A stretch of 64,000 nucleotides of DNA from Foliimonas ilicis (GCF_039939195.1 NZ_JBDUUH010000008.1:1-64000); one strand, 5' to 3'. Shown: positions 35,187 through 42,889, counted from the stretch's first letter. Numbers and translations are program-made. Notes: a model not told the origin generated them from the sequence alone.

Positions 35187-36092
35187 ATGGAACTGTGGAT
35201 TCCGATAACGATAGCTGCGGCCTTTCTGCAGAATTTGCGCTCGATGGCGCAAAAACATCTGAAGGGCGTGATGGGCACCACCGGTGCAACCTTCGTGCGC
35301 TTCGGTTTCGGCGTGCCGTTCGCAATCGTCTTCGTCGCGCTGCTTCATCTGGCCGCGGACTATCCGTTGCCTGCACTGAACGAGCGTTTCGCGCTTTGGG
35401 CTTTGATTGGCGGGCTGGCGCAGATCGCGGCGACATTTCTGCTGCTTTATCTGTTTTCGTTCCGCAATTTTGCGGTCGGTACGGCTTATTCAAGAACCGA
35501 ACCTGCACAGGCGGCCCTCTTCGCATTGATATTCTTCGGCGAACGCGCATCGATTGGCGTTATCGCGGCAATCGTGATCAGCGTATTCGGCGTCATGCTG
35601 ATTTCCGTCGCACCCGTTGCCGTGAACTGGCGCACGATGCTGTCATCCTTGGCAAGCCGGAATTCATTGATCGGCCTTGCATCGGGCATGTTCTTCGGCA
35701 TTTCCGGCGTTGCCTATCGTGCTGCATCCCTGTCTCTGGATGGGCCGAATTTCATGATGCAGGCGGCCGTGACGCTGCTTTTCGTCATCATTTTCCAAAG
35801 CATCATCATGTTCGGCTGGATGCTCTGGAAGGAACCCGCAGAAATTGGCCGCATCGCCAAAGCCTGGAAGCCCGCGCTGTTCACCGGCTTTGTCGGCGCA
35901 TCGGCATCCTTCGGCTGGTTCATGGCAATGACGCTGCAGCAGGCCGCAGTGGTGAAATCGCTGGCGCAGATCGAAATGCTCTTCACATTCGCCGCAACGA
36001 TATTCTTCTTCAAGGAAAAGATCAGCCCGCTGGAGATAGCGGGCTGCATCCTGATCGTCGGTGGTATCCTGACGCTTCTGGCCTTTGGCTAA
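35187..36092 (+). CDS. EamA/DMT superfamily transporter
   Basis: Inner-membrane protein of 301 aa with about ten membrane segments in two EamA repeats (roughly residues 1-130 and 150-300). The N-terminal repeat has LQNLRSMAQKHLKG and a TAYSRTEPAQAALFALIFFGE segment. The second has LAQIEMLFTFAATIFFFKEKISPLEIAG, both typical of drug/metabolite exporters. Substrate unknown. ATG 35187 is preferred to a GTG nine bases upstream. Its stop overlaps the convergent phhA by 4 bases. Confidence 0.86.
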   Translation: MELWIPITIAAAFLQNLRSMAQKHLKGVMGTTGATFVRFGFGVPFAIVFVALLHLAADYPLPALNERFALWALIGGLAQIAATFLLLYLFSFRNFAVGTAYSRTEPAQAALFALIFFGERASIGVIAAIVISVFGVMLISVAPVAVNWRTMLSSLASRNSLIGLASGMFFGISGVAYRAASLSLDGPNFMMQAAVTLLFVIIFQSIIMFGWMLWKEPAEIGRIAKAWKPALFTGFVGASASFGWFMAMTLQQAAVVKSLAQIEMLFTFAATIFFFKEKISPLEIAGCILIVGGILTLLAFG

Positions 36093-36922
36093 ATCTCGGA
36101 AGGATCGAGCTGCGGCGCGTCCTTCCAGCGTTTCACGATGGCCTTCAGATCGGTTTTCGCGAACGCGTCACGCAATTTGTCGAAGGACGGCAGCACGAAA
36201 TACGCGCGCTGGAATTTGTCGATTTCGTAACCGGTCCGCATCACCGTTTCGAGGTCGAACGGCACATGGTGCGCATCAGCGCCTTCCACCGCAAATTGCA
36301 GTTCCGTGAAAGACGACATCAGCCCGGCACCGAAGGCCTTCAGCGGTGCGCCGGGTTCCTGAATGAGCCCATATTCCGCGGTGTACCAGTAAAGCCGCGT
36401 AATCATCAGATCGCCGCCCAGCGCAATCACTTCTTCTGCTTTCTGGCCATACATCTGCATGAAATCGGCAAAAACCGGCTGCGTCAGGATCGGAACATGC
36501 CCGAAGAAGTCATGAAACATGTCCGGTTCGACGATGTAGTCGAGTTCGTCGCGCGTGCGCAGCCAGTTCGTTACCGGGAACCGCCGATTGGCGAGGTGAT
36601 CGAAAAACGGTCCCGCCGGAATGAGGCCCGGAACGGCGACGATTTCCCAGCCTGTGAGCTCACGCAACCGCTCGCTGACCTTCCCGAAATCTGGAATTTT
36701 ATCGAGAAGCCCGAGCGTTTCCACACCGTCGAGATAGGAATGATGCGCCAGCTTGCGGGTGAGCTTGATCTGGCGGTCGCATAGGGTGCGCCAGACATCC
36801 TGTTCGGCCTTCGAGTAGCTGTATTTCTGCACGACCGTAAAATCCGATCGGCAGGCCATGTAATCACCGCGCAGGCCCTGATCCGCGCATTCCCTGGCAT
36901 AGGCTTCGACGCTGATATTCAT
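36089..36922 (-). CDS. phhA: Phenylalanine 4-monooxygenase
   Basis: Non-haem iron, pterin-dependent enzyme that hydroxylates phenylalanine to tyrosine. 277 aa, with only the catalytic domain and no ACT regulatory domain, as in other bacterial PhhA. The iron ligands are His137 and His142 in DMFHDFFGHVP, and Glu183 in WYTAEYGLIQEPG. RDELDYIVEPDMF and GADAHHVPFDLETVMRTGYEID are further family markers. It is divergent from an Lrp-type regulator 121 bases away, a strong hint of local control by aromatic amino acids. Confidence 0.96.
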   Translation of the reverse strand: MNISVEAYARECADQGLRGDYMACRSDFTVVQKYSYSKAEQDVWRTLCDRQIKLTRKLAHHSYLDGVETLGLLDKIPDFGKVSERLRELTGWEIVAVPGLIPAGPFFDHLANRRFPVTNWLRTRDELDYIVEPDMFHDFFGHVPILTQPVFADFMQMYGQKAEEVIALGGDLMITRLYWYTAEYGLIQEPGAPLKAFGAGLMSSFTELQFAVEGADAHHVPFDLETVMRTGYEIDKFQRAYFVLPSFDKLRDAFAKTDLKAIVKRWKDAPQLDPSEI

Positions 36923-37043
36923 CTCGATTTCCTCCCGTTTATCGAAGAGTAAGATGGAAAAGCGAGTGAAACCGGCTTAGTTTCTTCCGAAATGGTGACA
37001 GAATGAGTGGAATTCTCTCAATTTCTGGGTTTTGGAGAAGATG
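36923..37043. promoter_or_regulatory. Divergent phhA / Lrp-regulator control region
   Basis: A 121-base gap between divergent starts must hold both promoters. It is more AT-rich than its surroundings, around GAATGAGTGGAATTCTCTCA, which resembles a loose Lrp-type half-palindrome around GAATTC. GGAGAAG is the ribosome site of the regulator. The operator assignment is inference. Confidence 0.5.
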
Positions 37044-37520
37044 ATGCGCAGTTTCGACGAGTTTGAAATCAAGATCCTGAACATTCTCCAGCGCGACGGG
37101 CGCAAATCCGTAACGGAGCTGGCGCAGGAAGTCGGGCTTTCTGCAACGCCCTGCGCACGCCGCTTCGACGCGCTTCAGGACAGCGGTGTCATCAAGGGCT
37201 TCTCGGCCAATCTCAGCAGAAGGGCGTTGGGGCTTGCCGTCGAGGTCTTCGTGCAGGTTCGGCTGACCAGCCACAGCGACGGTTCGCCGGAACGCTTCAT
37301 CGCAGCCGTCCGCGATATGGATGAGGTGTCATCCTGCTGGACGATGACGGGCGATCACGACTTCCTGCTGCATGTCATGGTGGCGTCCGTCGATGATCTG
37401 AACGACTTCGTCATGCACCGGCTGATGCGGCTGGCCGGTGTCCGTGACGTCCACACGCAACTGGTGCTGCAGAACATCAAAGGCCCCGGCCACATACCTT
37501 TGCAGCATTTGCGGAGTTGA
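37044..37520 (+). CDS. Lrp/AsnC family transcriptional regulator
   Basis: A 158-aa feast/famine regulator. The N-terminal winged helix-turn-helix spans IKILNILQRDGRKSVTELAQEVG (split: ILNILQRDGRKS then VTELAQEVGLSATPCARR), followed by a linker. A C-terminal RAM ligand domain holds VSSCWTMTGDHDFLLHVM near residue 100. Two ATGs (37041 and 37044) follow GGAGAAG; spacing favours 37044. Divergent position suggests it senses phenylalanine or tyrosine and controls phhA, as Lrp-type regulators do in several alphaproteobacteria. This role is inferred from context. Confidence 0.9.
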   Translation: MRSFDEFEIKILNILQRDGRKSVTELAQEVGLSATPCARRFDALQDSGVIKGFSANLSRRALGLAVEVFVQVRLTSHSDGSPERFIAAVRDMDEVSSCWTMTGDHDFLLHVMVASVDDLNDFVMHRLMRLAGVRDVHTQLVLQNIKGPGHIPLQHLRS

Positions 37521-37526
37521 GTCGGG

Positions 37527-37787
37527 TTACGCAGCTTCGACCTTTGGTCCGGGGCGGGTTTGATCGCCACGTCCTGCGAGAAGGCCTTCCACGGAAATGT
37601 CCTCGTGGAGCTCTTCCCAATGTAGTCCGCGGCTGCTGATGGCAACATTATCGCGCTGCGAGGAAGTCGCGTGGAGAAGCCGTGGAAACCATGCAAGCGG
37701 CACACTCAATGTGCGGCCATCGGAAAGATCGACCCACATGCTGTCCTGATCGAAGCGGACTTGTGTTGCTCTAACCAAAGAATTCAT
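37527..37787 (-). CDS. DUF2442 domain protein
   Basis: An 86-aa protein of the DUF2442 family: RATQVRFDQDSMWVDLSDGR, then TLSVPLAWFPRLLHATSSQR and WEELHEDISVEGLLAGR. DUF2442 genes often sit next to DUF4160 genes, as here. The pair has been discussed as toxin-antitoxin-like, without proof that I know of. The start is ATG 37787; a GTG at 37796 is possible. Both lie inside the 3' end of the DUF4160 gene, so translation is coupled. Confidence 0.85.
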   Translation of the reverse strand: MNSLVRATQVRFDQDSMWVDLSDGRTLSVPLAWFPRLLHATSSQRDNVAISSRGLHWEELHEDISVEGLLAGRGDQTRPGPKVEAA

Positions 37788-38013
37788 CCCACGCACTCGC
37801 TATCTCGTCGCGGCGTTGCTCAATGATTTCCGTAAGCTCACGCAGGGTCTTCGCATTGAACCCGTCATTATAGTCTACCAGAACATCGGGCCAGAGCCAA
37901 AACTTGGCGTCGATGCCGTCTTTCACGACGTGAATGTGCATCGGTTCGCGGGGGTCGCCCTCATTGGAATAGAAGAGAAACCGGAAACCCTTGTAGCGGA
38001 AGACGACCGGCAT
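37771..38013 (-). CDS. DUF4160 domain protein
   Basis: An 80-aa protein matching DUF4160: MPVVFRYKGFRFLFYSNEGD, EPMHIHVVKDGIDAKFWLWP (the conserved HIHV segment) and LTEIIEQRRDEIASAWDEFF. It is the upstream partner of DUF2442 and overlaps it by 17 bases. It starts only 16 bases after the argB stop on the same strand, so the pair may ride on the argB transcript. Function unknown; an RNA-binding or TA-type role has been suggested for the family but is not shown by sequence. Confidence 0.86.
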   Translation of the reverse strand: MPVVFRYKGFRFLFYSNEGDPREPMHIHVVKDGIDAKFWLWPDVLVDYNDGFNAKTLRELTEIIEQRRDEIASAWDEFFG

Positions 38014-38029
38014 TCTCTTCGTCTCCGGT

Positions 38030-38923
38030 TCAAGGAACGATCAGCGTACCTGCGCCGTGCTCGGTGAAGAGTTCGAGCAGCACCGAATGCGGCGTCTTGC
38101 CGTTCAGGATCACGACGCCTTCGACACCGCGCTCGATGGCCTCGATGCAGGTTTCTACTTTCGGGATCATGCCGCCGGAAATCGTGCCGTCGCGGATGAG
38201 CGACCTTGCTTCGGCGACTGTCAACTCGTCGATCAGCTTCTTGTCCTTGTCGAGCACGCCGGGAACGTCGGTCAGGAACAGGAGGCGTGACGCGCCGAGC
38301 GCACCTGCAATGGCCCCTGCAAACGTATCTGCGTTGATGTTGTAGGTGTGGCCGTCACGGCCGGGCGCAACAGGTGCCAGCACCGGGATCATTTCGGAGC
38401 GTGCAAGCAAATCGAGCAGGGTGCGATCGACTTCTACCGGTTCGCCGACGAAACCGAGATCGAGCACTCGCTCGATGTTGGAGTCCGGGTCGACCACGGT
38501 CTTCTTGGCTTTTTCGGCAAAAACCATATTGCCGTCCTTGCCGCAAAGGCCGATTGCCCACTCGCCTTCGGCATTGATCAGCGCGACGATTTCCTTGTTG
38601 ATCGAGCCTGCAAGGACCATCTCGACGATCTCGACCGTCCTCTGGTCGGTGACGCGCAAGCCGCCTTCGAATTTTGATTCGATGCCCATCTTGGTCAGCA
38701 TCGCGCCGATCTGCGGGCCGCCGCCATGCACGACGATCGGATTGACGCCGGATTGCTTGAGCAGCGCGATGTCGCGCGCGAAAGCCTGGCCCAGCGCGGC
38801 ATCGCCCATGGCGTGCCCGCCATATTTGACCACCACGGTCTTGTTCTCGTAACGCTGCATGAATGGCAGGGCGGCGGAAAGCAGACCCGCCTGCATCTCG
38901 GCGGTAGCCATGTCAGATTTCAT
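38030..38923 (-). CDS. argB: Acetylglutamate kinase
   Basis: Phosphorylates N-acetylglutamate in arginine synthesis. The 297-aa amino-acid-kinase-fold protein has VVKYGGHAMGD near residue 35, VVHGGGPQIGAML near residue 65, the substrate region GGLRVTDQRTVEIVEMVL, and ISGGMIPKVETCIEA near the C-terminus. The N-terminal helix (TAEMQAGLLSAALPFMQRY) is the extension of arginine-sensitive hexameric enzymes, so feedback inhibition is likely. GAGGA upstream of ATG 38923 supports the start. In this lineage argB normally follows engB; here the ECF/fasciclin locus lies between them. Confidence 0.96.
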   Translation of the reverse strand: MKSDMATAEMQAGLLSAALPFMQRYENKTVVVKYGGHAMGDAALGQAFARDIALLKQSGVNPIVVHGGGPQIGAMLTKMGIESKFEGGLRVTDQRTVEIVEMVLAGSINKEIVALINAEGEWAIGLCGKDGNMVFAEKAKKTVVDPDSNIERVLDLGFVGEPVEVDRTLLDLLARSEMIPVLAPVAPGRDGHTYNINADTFAGAIAGALGASRLLFLTDVPGVLDKDKKLIDELTVAEARSLIRDGTISGGMIPKVETCIEAIERGVEGVVILNGKTPHSVLLELFTEHGAGTLIVP

Positions 38924-39030
38924 GGAGTGTCCTCGCGGCAATTAATGCGCGGGGTCTTAGCGGTAAATCATGCCGGGGGCAAATGGTTCACGACCCGGAA
39001 AGCATTATGATTTAGGCTCTGTTTTGCGTT

Positions 39031-39054
39031 GAACCAAACCGTAGCCTTTGCGTT
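39031..39054 (+). promoter_or_regulatory. Candidate ECF-type promoter of the sigma factor gene
   Basis: GAAC and CGTT separated by 16 bases, 74 bases before the sigma-factor ATG. This matches the general ECF promoter form (GAAC at -35, CGT at -10), consistent with self-activation. The assignment is by motif only. Confidence 0.5.
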
Positions 39055-39127
39055 TCCACAAAATGCTGCTTGCAGCGGTATAAAATCAGCGATTGCAAAT
39101 ATTAGGCAGGATTCTAATTTGGTTGCG

Positions 39128-39667
39128 ATGACTACTCAGGATATCACAAAGTTGATTGTCCGGACCTCCATGAGGGATCGCAGCGCGTTTGATCAGCTCT
39201 ATCGTCAAACAAATTCGAAACTTTTTGGCGTGTGCCTCCGTGTCTTGAACAATCGAGCAGAAGCCGAGGAAGCGTTGCAGGAAGTCTACGTCAAGATATG
39301 GACGAAGGCTGATCGTTTCGCGGTCACGGACCTAAGCCCGATATCGTGGCTCGTGGCGATTGCCAGGAACCACGCGATAGATCGAATCCGGGCGAGACGG
39401 CAACCGACGACAGATATAGATGCCGCGTACGATATTGCCGACCCGTCACCAGACCCCGAGGCTTCGGCCATTGCGGGCGCGGAGGGAGAGCGTATCCATC
39501 ATTGCCTGGAGGAACTTGAGCAGGATAGGGCGGCCGCCGTTCGCGGTGCCTATCTGACGGGCGAGAGTTATGCCGAACTGGCTGAGCGCCACGGCGTACC
39601 CCTCAACACGATGAGAACATGGCTGCGCCGCAGCCTGTTGAAACTGAGAGAATGCCTGGAAAGATGA
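39128..39667 (+). CDS. ECF-family RNA polymerase sigma factor
   Basis: A 179-aa ECF sigma factor. Region 2 runs from AFDQLYRQTNSKLFGVCLRV through EEALQEVYVKIWTKADRF (residues about 17-65), with SPISWLVAIARNHAIDRIRA at the region 2.4 end. Region 4 is GESYAELAERHGVPLNTMRTW with RRSLLKLRECL at the C-terminus. ATG 39128 is chosen because upstream codons would run into the promoter. Its stop overlaps the next ATG by 4 bases (ATGA), coupling it to its anti-sigma factor. It is most like the RpoE/SigK-type ECFs paired with RskA-like proteins. Confidence 0.93.
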   Translation: MTTQDITKLIVRTSMRDRSAFDQLYRQTNSKLFGVCLRVLNNRAEAEEALQEVYVKIWTKADRFAVTDLSPISWLVAIARNHAIDRIRARRQPTTDIDAAYDIADPSPDPEASAIAGAEGERIHHCLEELEQDRAAAVRGAYLTGESYAELAERHGVPLNTMRTWLRRSLLKLRECLER

Positions 39668-40389
39668 GCTTCGCAGACGAAAACCTGCCCGAACGTGGAG
39701 ACGGCGACATGATCGCCGCCGAATACGTGCTCGGCGTCTTGCCTGCGGACGAACGCAAGGCTGCCAGTGCTCGCGTCGAGACCGATCAGGACTTCGCGCG
39801 GCAGGTCGATGCCTGGACGGTACATCTTTCGCCGCTCAATGATGGCTACGCGCCCGTCGAGGCACCGGCATCGGTAAAGCAGGCGATAGATGCGCGCCTG
39901 TTCTCCTCGTCGGCCAAAACAACCGAGAGCAAAGCCGGACTTTGGTTGAGCCTCGCCTTCTGGCGCGGGCTTGCCACCGCTGCCGTGGCCGCTCTCGCGA
40001 TTTATATCGCGGTTCCTTATGTCAGCCCTCCGGCAACCACGCCGCCGATGCGGATGGTGGCTTCACTGGCAGCCGACAACAGCGATGTGCGCTATCTCGC
40101 AATGTATGACGAGGCGCGGGGCGAGGTTTCGCTGTCGCATGTCTCCGGGGAGCGCGAAAGCGGCAAGGATTTCGAGCTTTGGATGATCGAGGGCGACAAT
40201 GCTCCGGTCTCGATGGGTGTCATCCCCGCCGGTGCTTCCGTTCACATGAAGATGGAAATGGATGAGGCCGCACGCCAGAAACTGGCAGGCGGTGCGGTTC
40301 TCGCAGTCAGTCTTGAGCCGCAGGGCGGCTCCCCCACCGGCCAGCCGACCGGCCCAGTTGTAGCGGCGGGCGATTTGAGAAACATCTAA
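39664..40389 (+). CDS. RskA-like membrane anti-sigma factor
   Basis: A 241-aa single-pass protein. The cytoplasmic anti-sigma domain has DMIAAEYVLGVLPADERKAA and RVETDQDFARQVDAWTVHLS (residues about 12-60). One membrane segment spans about 98-118 (GLATAAVAALAIYIAVPYV), and a periplasmic RskA C-terminal domain includes GKDFELWMIEGDNAPVSMGV and AVLAVSLEPQGGSPTGQPTG. There is no HxxxCxxC zinc motif, so this is not a ChrR-type redox sensor. It probably holds the sigma factor until proteolysis or ligand binding. Confidence 0.92.
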   Translation: MSFADENLPERGDGDMIAAEYVLGVLPADERKAASARVETDQDFARQVDAWTVHLSPLNDGYAPVEAPASVKQAIDARLFSSSAKTTESKAGLWLSLAFWRGLATAAVAALAIYIAVPYVSPPATTPPMRMVASLAADNSDVRYLAMYDEARGEVSLSHVSGERESGKDFELWMIEGDNAPVSMGVIPAGASVHMKMEMDEAARQKLAGGAVLAVSLEPQGGSPTGQPTGPVVAAGDLRNI

Positions 40390-40544
40390 GACGACAAAGT
40401 TTTCCTCATGTAAATGCAAGTCGTGTTCTGCATCTGTAAGGGTGCGGTGCGCGGCTTTATTTTTATTTTAAAGGTTTTCGTAAAGACGAAGGCGGCTTTA
40501 TTTTCTGTAAATCGCAAAAAAATCAAAACTTTTTTTGCGCAGCC

Positions 40545-40570
40545 GGAAACTTGTAGATTTTCTTTCCGTA
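40545..40570 (+). promoter_or_regulatory. Candidate ECF promoter of the fasciclin gene
   Basis: GGAAAC and CGTA separated by 16 bases, 46 bases before the start codon, within an otherwise very AT-rich leader. It resembles the element upstream of the sigma gene, although the spacing counted from GAA is one base longer. It suggests the fasciclin gene is a target of the neighbouring sigma factor (inference). Confidence 0.45.
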
Positions 40571-40616
40571 TCTCCTTGCGCCCCACAGAGGGAAACAATC
40601 CAGGGAGTTTTTCCAA

Positions 40617-41174
40617 ATGCGTAAACTAACCTCCATCCTCTTCGCCAGCGCCGTTGCTTTTTCCGCACTGGCAGGTTCTGCCTATGCCGAAAATCCGAAG
40701 GTCGGCGGTGCGGCAATGTTTACCGACAAGAACATCGTTGAAAATGCGATGAATTCGAAAGATCACACCACGCTGGTTGCAGCAGTTAAGGCAGCAGGCC
40801 TGGTCGAGACGCTGCAGGGCGCAGGCCCGTTCACCGTTCTGGCACCAACCAATGAAGCCTTCGAGGCGCTGCCAGCAGGCACGGTCGACACGCTTCTGAA
40901 GCCAGAAAACAAGGATCAGCTCACCAAGGTTCTGACCTGCCACGTCATCGGCGCAAAGGCGATGTCGGCCGACGTGATGAAGATGGTCAAGGATGATGGC
41001 GGCGAGCACAAGGTCAAGACAGTCGGCGGCTGCGAACTGACGCTCAAGGACACCGGCGGCAAAGTCACCGTAACCGATGAAAACGGCAATGTTGCAAATG
41101 TAACTATCGCCGATGTCGAACAGTCGAACGGCGTCATTCACGTCATCGACAAGGTGCTTCTTCCCAAGATGTGA
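40617..41174 (+). CDS. Secreted fasciclin (FAS1) domain protein
   Basis: A 185-aa protein with a clear signal peptide (RKLTSILFASAVAFSALAG, cleaved near SAYA-EN). A single FAS1 domain follows: SKDHTTLVAAVKAAGLVETL, then GPFTVLAPTNEAFEALPAGT, LTCHVIGAKAM and a C-terminal SNGVIHVIDKVLLPKM. FAS1 proteins act in adhesion or as extracytoplasmic stress proteins. The gene follows the ECF sigma and RskA-like genes, matching the layout of mycobacterial SigK-RskA with MPT70/83. It ends at an intrinsic terminator and has a 227-base leader after the anti-sigma stop, so it has its own promoter. Confidence 0.93.
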   Translation: MRKLTSILFASAVAFSALAGSAYAENPKVGGAAMFTDKNIVENAMNSKDHTTLVAAVKAAGLVETLQGAGPFTVLAPTNEAFEALPAGTVDTLLKPENKDQLTKVLTCHVIGAKAMSADVMKMVKDDGGEHKVKTVGGCELTLKDTGGKVTVTDENGNVANVTIADVEQSNGVIHVIDKVLLPKM

Positions 41175-41199
41175 TCGGCCGTCTCAGGCCAGCACGTTG

Positions 41200-41227
41200 A
41201 AAGGGCCGGGAAACCGGCCCTTTTTTT
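41200..41227 (+). terminator. Intrinsic terminator of the fasciclin gene
   Basis: Ten-bp stem AAAGGGCCGG / CCGGCCCTTT with loop GAAA, running into a T-rich tract (TTTTTTT then CTTTT). It lies 26 bases after the fasciclin stop and ends that transcript. Confidence 0.9.
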
Positions 41228-41262
41228 CTTTTGAGCGGTTTCTGTTTGACGCAATCGCGAGG

Positions 41263-41423
41263 CACCCCCCTCTGCCCTGCCGGGCATCTCCCCCTCAAGG
41301 GGGGAGATTATCCTGTCATGAATGCACGGCACCAATCGCTGATGTTGCAGAATGAAACCAGATAGCGATGTCAGCCAATCTCCACCCTTGAGGGGGAGAT
41401 GTCCGGCAGGACAGAGGGGGGTG
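41263..41423. repeat. Two-armed palindromic repeat, copy 3 (mosaic arms)
   Basis: Left arm 41263-41308, right arm 41388-41423, spacer of about 79 bases. The left arm has inner stem GCCC-TGCC-GGGC, the right arm GTCC-GGCA-GGAC, so the two arms belong to different variants. The right arm also has a CCCCCC to CCACCC change. The element lies between convergent fasciclin and engB genes. See copy 1 for family remarks. Confidence 0.92.
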
Positions 41424-41453
41424 ATGTCCCGCCAGCGCTTCTAATGAAGCGCT

Positions 41454-42092
41454 CTAATGGCTGATCGCAAACATGATTGCGGCGCGAAGCTCGTCGATAT
41501 TTTCGGATTTTTCTGAAGAAGTCGCGATGATTTCGGGAAAAGCGGCGGGTCTTTTGCGAATTTTCTCGGCGGTTTCTTCGATCAGGCGCGGTATGCCCGC
41601 CACTTTTATCTTGTCCGTCTTGGTCAGCACGATCTGGTAGGAGACGGCGGCCTTATCGAGCAGGTCGAGGACGTCCGAGTCGTTCTTCTTGATGCCATGC
41701 CGGGAATCGATCAGCACATAGACGCGCTTCAGCGTCACGCGGCCCTTCAGATAGTCGAAGACGAGCTTCGTCCACAAATCCACCTGCTCCTTGGGAGCCT
41801 TGGCGTAGCCATAGCCCGGCATATCGACCAGGGCCATCGGCGGCAGGTCGCCCGGCTCACCTGAATAGCCGTCCGGCACGAAGTAGTTGAGCTCCTGCGT
41901 GCGGCCCGGCGTATTCGAGGTGCGGGCAAGCGCCTTTTGCCCGACCAGTGCATTGATCAGCGAGGATTTGCCGACATTCGAACGGCCGGCGAAAGCGATT
42001 TCCGACGGCCCTTCGGGCGGCAGGAACTTCATGGACGGCACGCCGCGGATGAAAATCCAGGGATTTGGAAAACTGTTCTCGTCGCGCGTCAA
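41454..42092 (-). CDS. engB: Ribosome biogenesis GTPase EngB (YihA/YsxC)
   Basis: Essential GTPase linked to large-subunit assembly, 212 aa. The G1 loop is AFAGRSNVGKSS, with the G2 region TSNTPGRTQELNYF, G3 LVDMPGYGYAKAP and G4 LTKTDKI. The N-terminal lead is PNPWIFIRGVPSMKFLPPEG. No ATG precedes this lead within the gene boundary. The TTG at 42092 gives the expected length and has AAAGAG upstream. An open extension up to 42386 lies inside the acetyltransferase gene and is a shadow. Confidence 0.92.
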   Translation of the reverse strand: MTRDENSFPNPWIFIRGVPSMKFLPPEGPSEIAFAGRSNVGKSSLINALVGQKALARTSNTPGRTQELNYFVPDGYSGEPGDLPPMALVDMPGYGYAKAPKEQVDLWTKLVFDYLKGRVTLKRVYVLIDSRHGIKKNDSDVLDLLDKAAVSYQIVLTKTDKIKVAGIPRLIEETAEKIRKRPAAFPEIIATSSEKSENIDELRAAIMFAISH

Positions 42093-42114
42093 AACCGTAC
42101 CACTCTTTCGATCA

Positions 42115-42750
42115 TCAATCAGAAGCTTCCAGCCGGTCGATGTCGGCTCCCCGGATCGCTTCAAGGTTTCTGGTGATCTTGTCAACCGGCCAATCCCACC
42201 ATGCGACCGCAAGCAGACGTTCGACCGTCTTTTCGTCGAAGCGCATCTTGACCGGCGTCGCCGGATTTCCGGCAGCGATGGAGTAGGGTGGCACATCACG
42301 GCTGACGACTGCGCGCGCAGCGACGATCGATCCGTGGCCGATCGTGACGCCGGGCAGAATGACGGATTCCATGCCGATCCAGACATCGTTGCCGACCACC
42401 GTGTCGCCGCGCAGTTCGCTTTTCCAGACTTCCGGGTCGAAACCCTTCTCCCAGCCCTGGCCGAATATGTTGAAGGGAAAGGTGGAAAACCCGGCGAGCG
42501 TGTGGTTTGCGCCGTTCATCACGAACTTCGCGCCCTCGGCTATCGCGCAGAACTTTCCGATTACGAGCTTGTCGCCGATGAATGTGTAGTGATGAAGCAC
42601 GCATTTCTCGACGAAACGGTCGGGGCCGTCAGGGTCGTCGTAATAGGTGAAATCGCCAATCTCGACATTCGGTGCGTTGACCAGAGGCTTGAGAAAACCG
42701 ACTCGCTTGAAAAGGGTGGGGTGCTTCGTTTGTGGGCTAGGTCCGTGCAT
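42115..42750 (-). CDS. CatB-like (xenobiotic) O-acetyltransferase
   Basis: Hexapeptide-repeat acyltransferase of 211 aa, related to CatB/Vat enzymes. It has VIGKFCAIAEGAKFVMNGAN (the MNGANH loop is near residue 80), a loop HTLAGFSTFPFNIFGQGWEK and left-handed helix turns VVGNDVWIGMESVILPGVTI and GSIVAARAVVSRDVPPYSIA. Chromosomal members of this group are rarely proven resistance genes. It lies between yidC and engB on the same strand and ends just upstream of the engB start, so engB may depend on its transcript. The terminator after yidC separates it from the yidC unit. Confidence 0.9.
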   Translation of the reverse strand: MHGPSPQTKHPTLFKRVGFLKPLVNAPNVEIGDFTYYDDPDGPDRFVEKCVLHHYTFIGDKLVIGKFCAIAEGAKFVMNGANHTLAGFSTFPFNIFGQGWEKGFDPEVWKSELRGDTVVGNDVWIGMESVILPGVTIGHGSIVAARAVVSRDVPPYSIAAGNPATPVKMRFDEKTVERLLAVAWWDWPVDKITRNLEAIRGADIDRLEASD

Positions 42751-42889
42751 GTCGTCCTCCGGTCATTACGCAATTAGTCTAGACGGAAATGGTTTCCCCC
42801 GCATTCCACAATAGGAGTTTCACAATTAACACGGCCCGGTTGCAAACGGGAAATTTGCCATTTCACGTTGGAAAACCCGTTGAACATAA

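Noticed and set aside
42093..42386. N-terminal extension of engB by 98 codons
   Set aside because: It overlaps the acetyltransferase gene and has no GTPase similarity.
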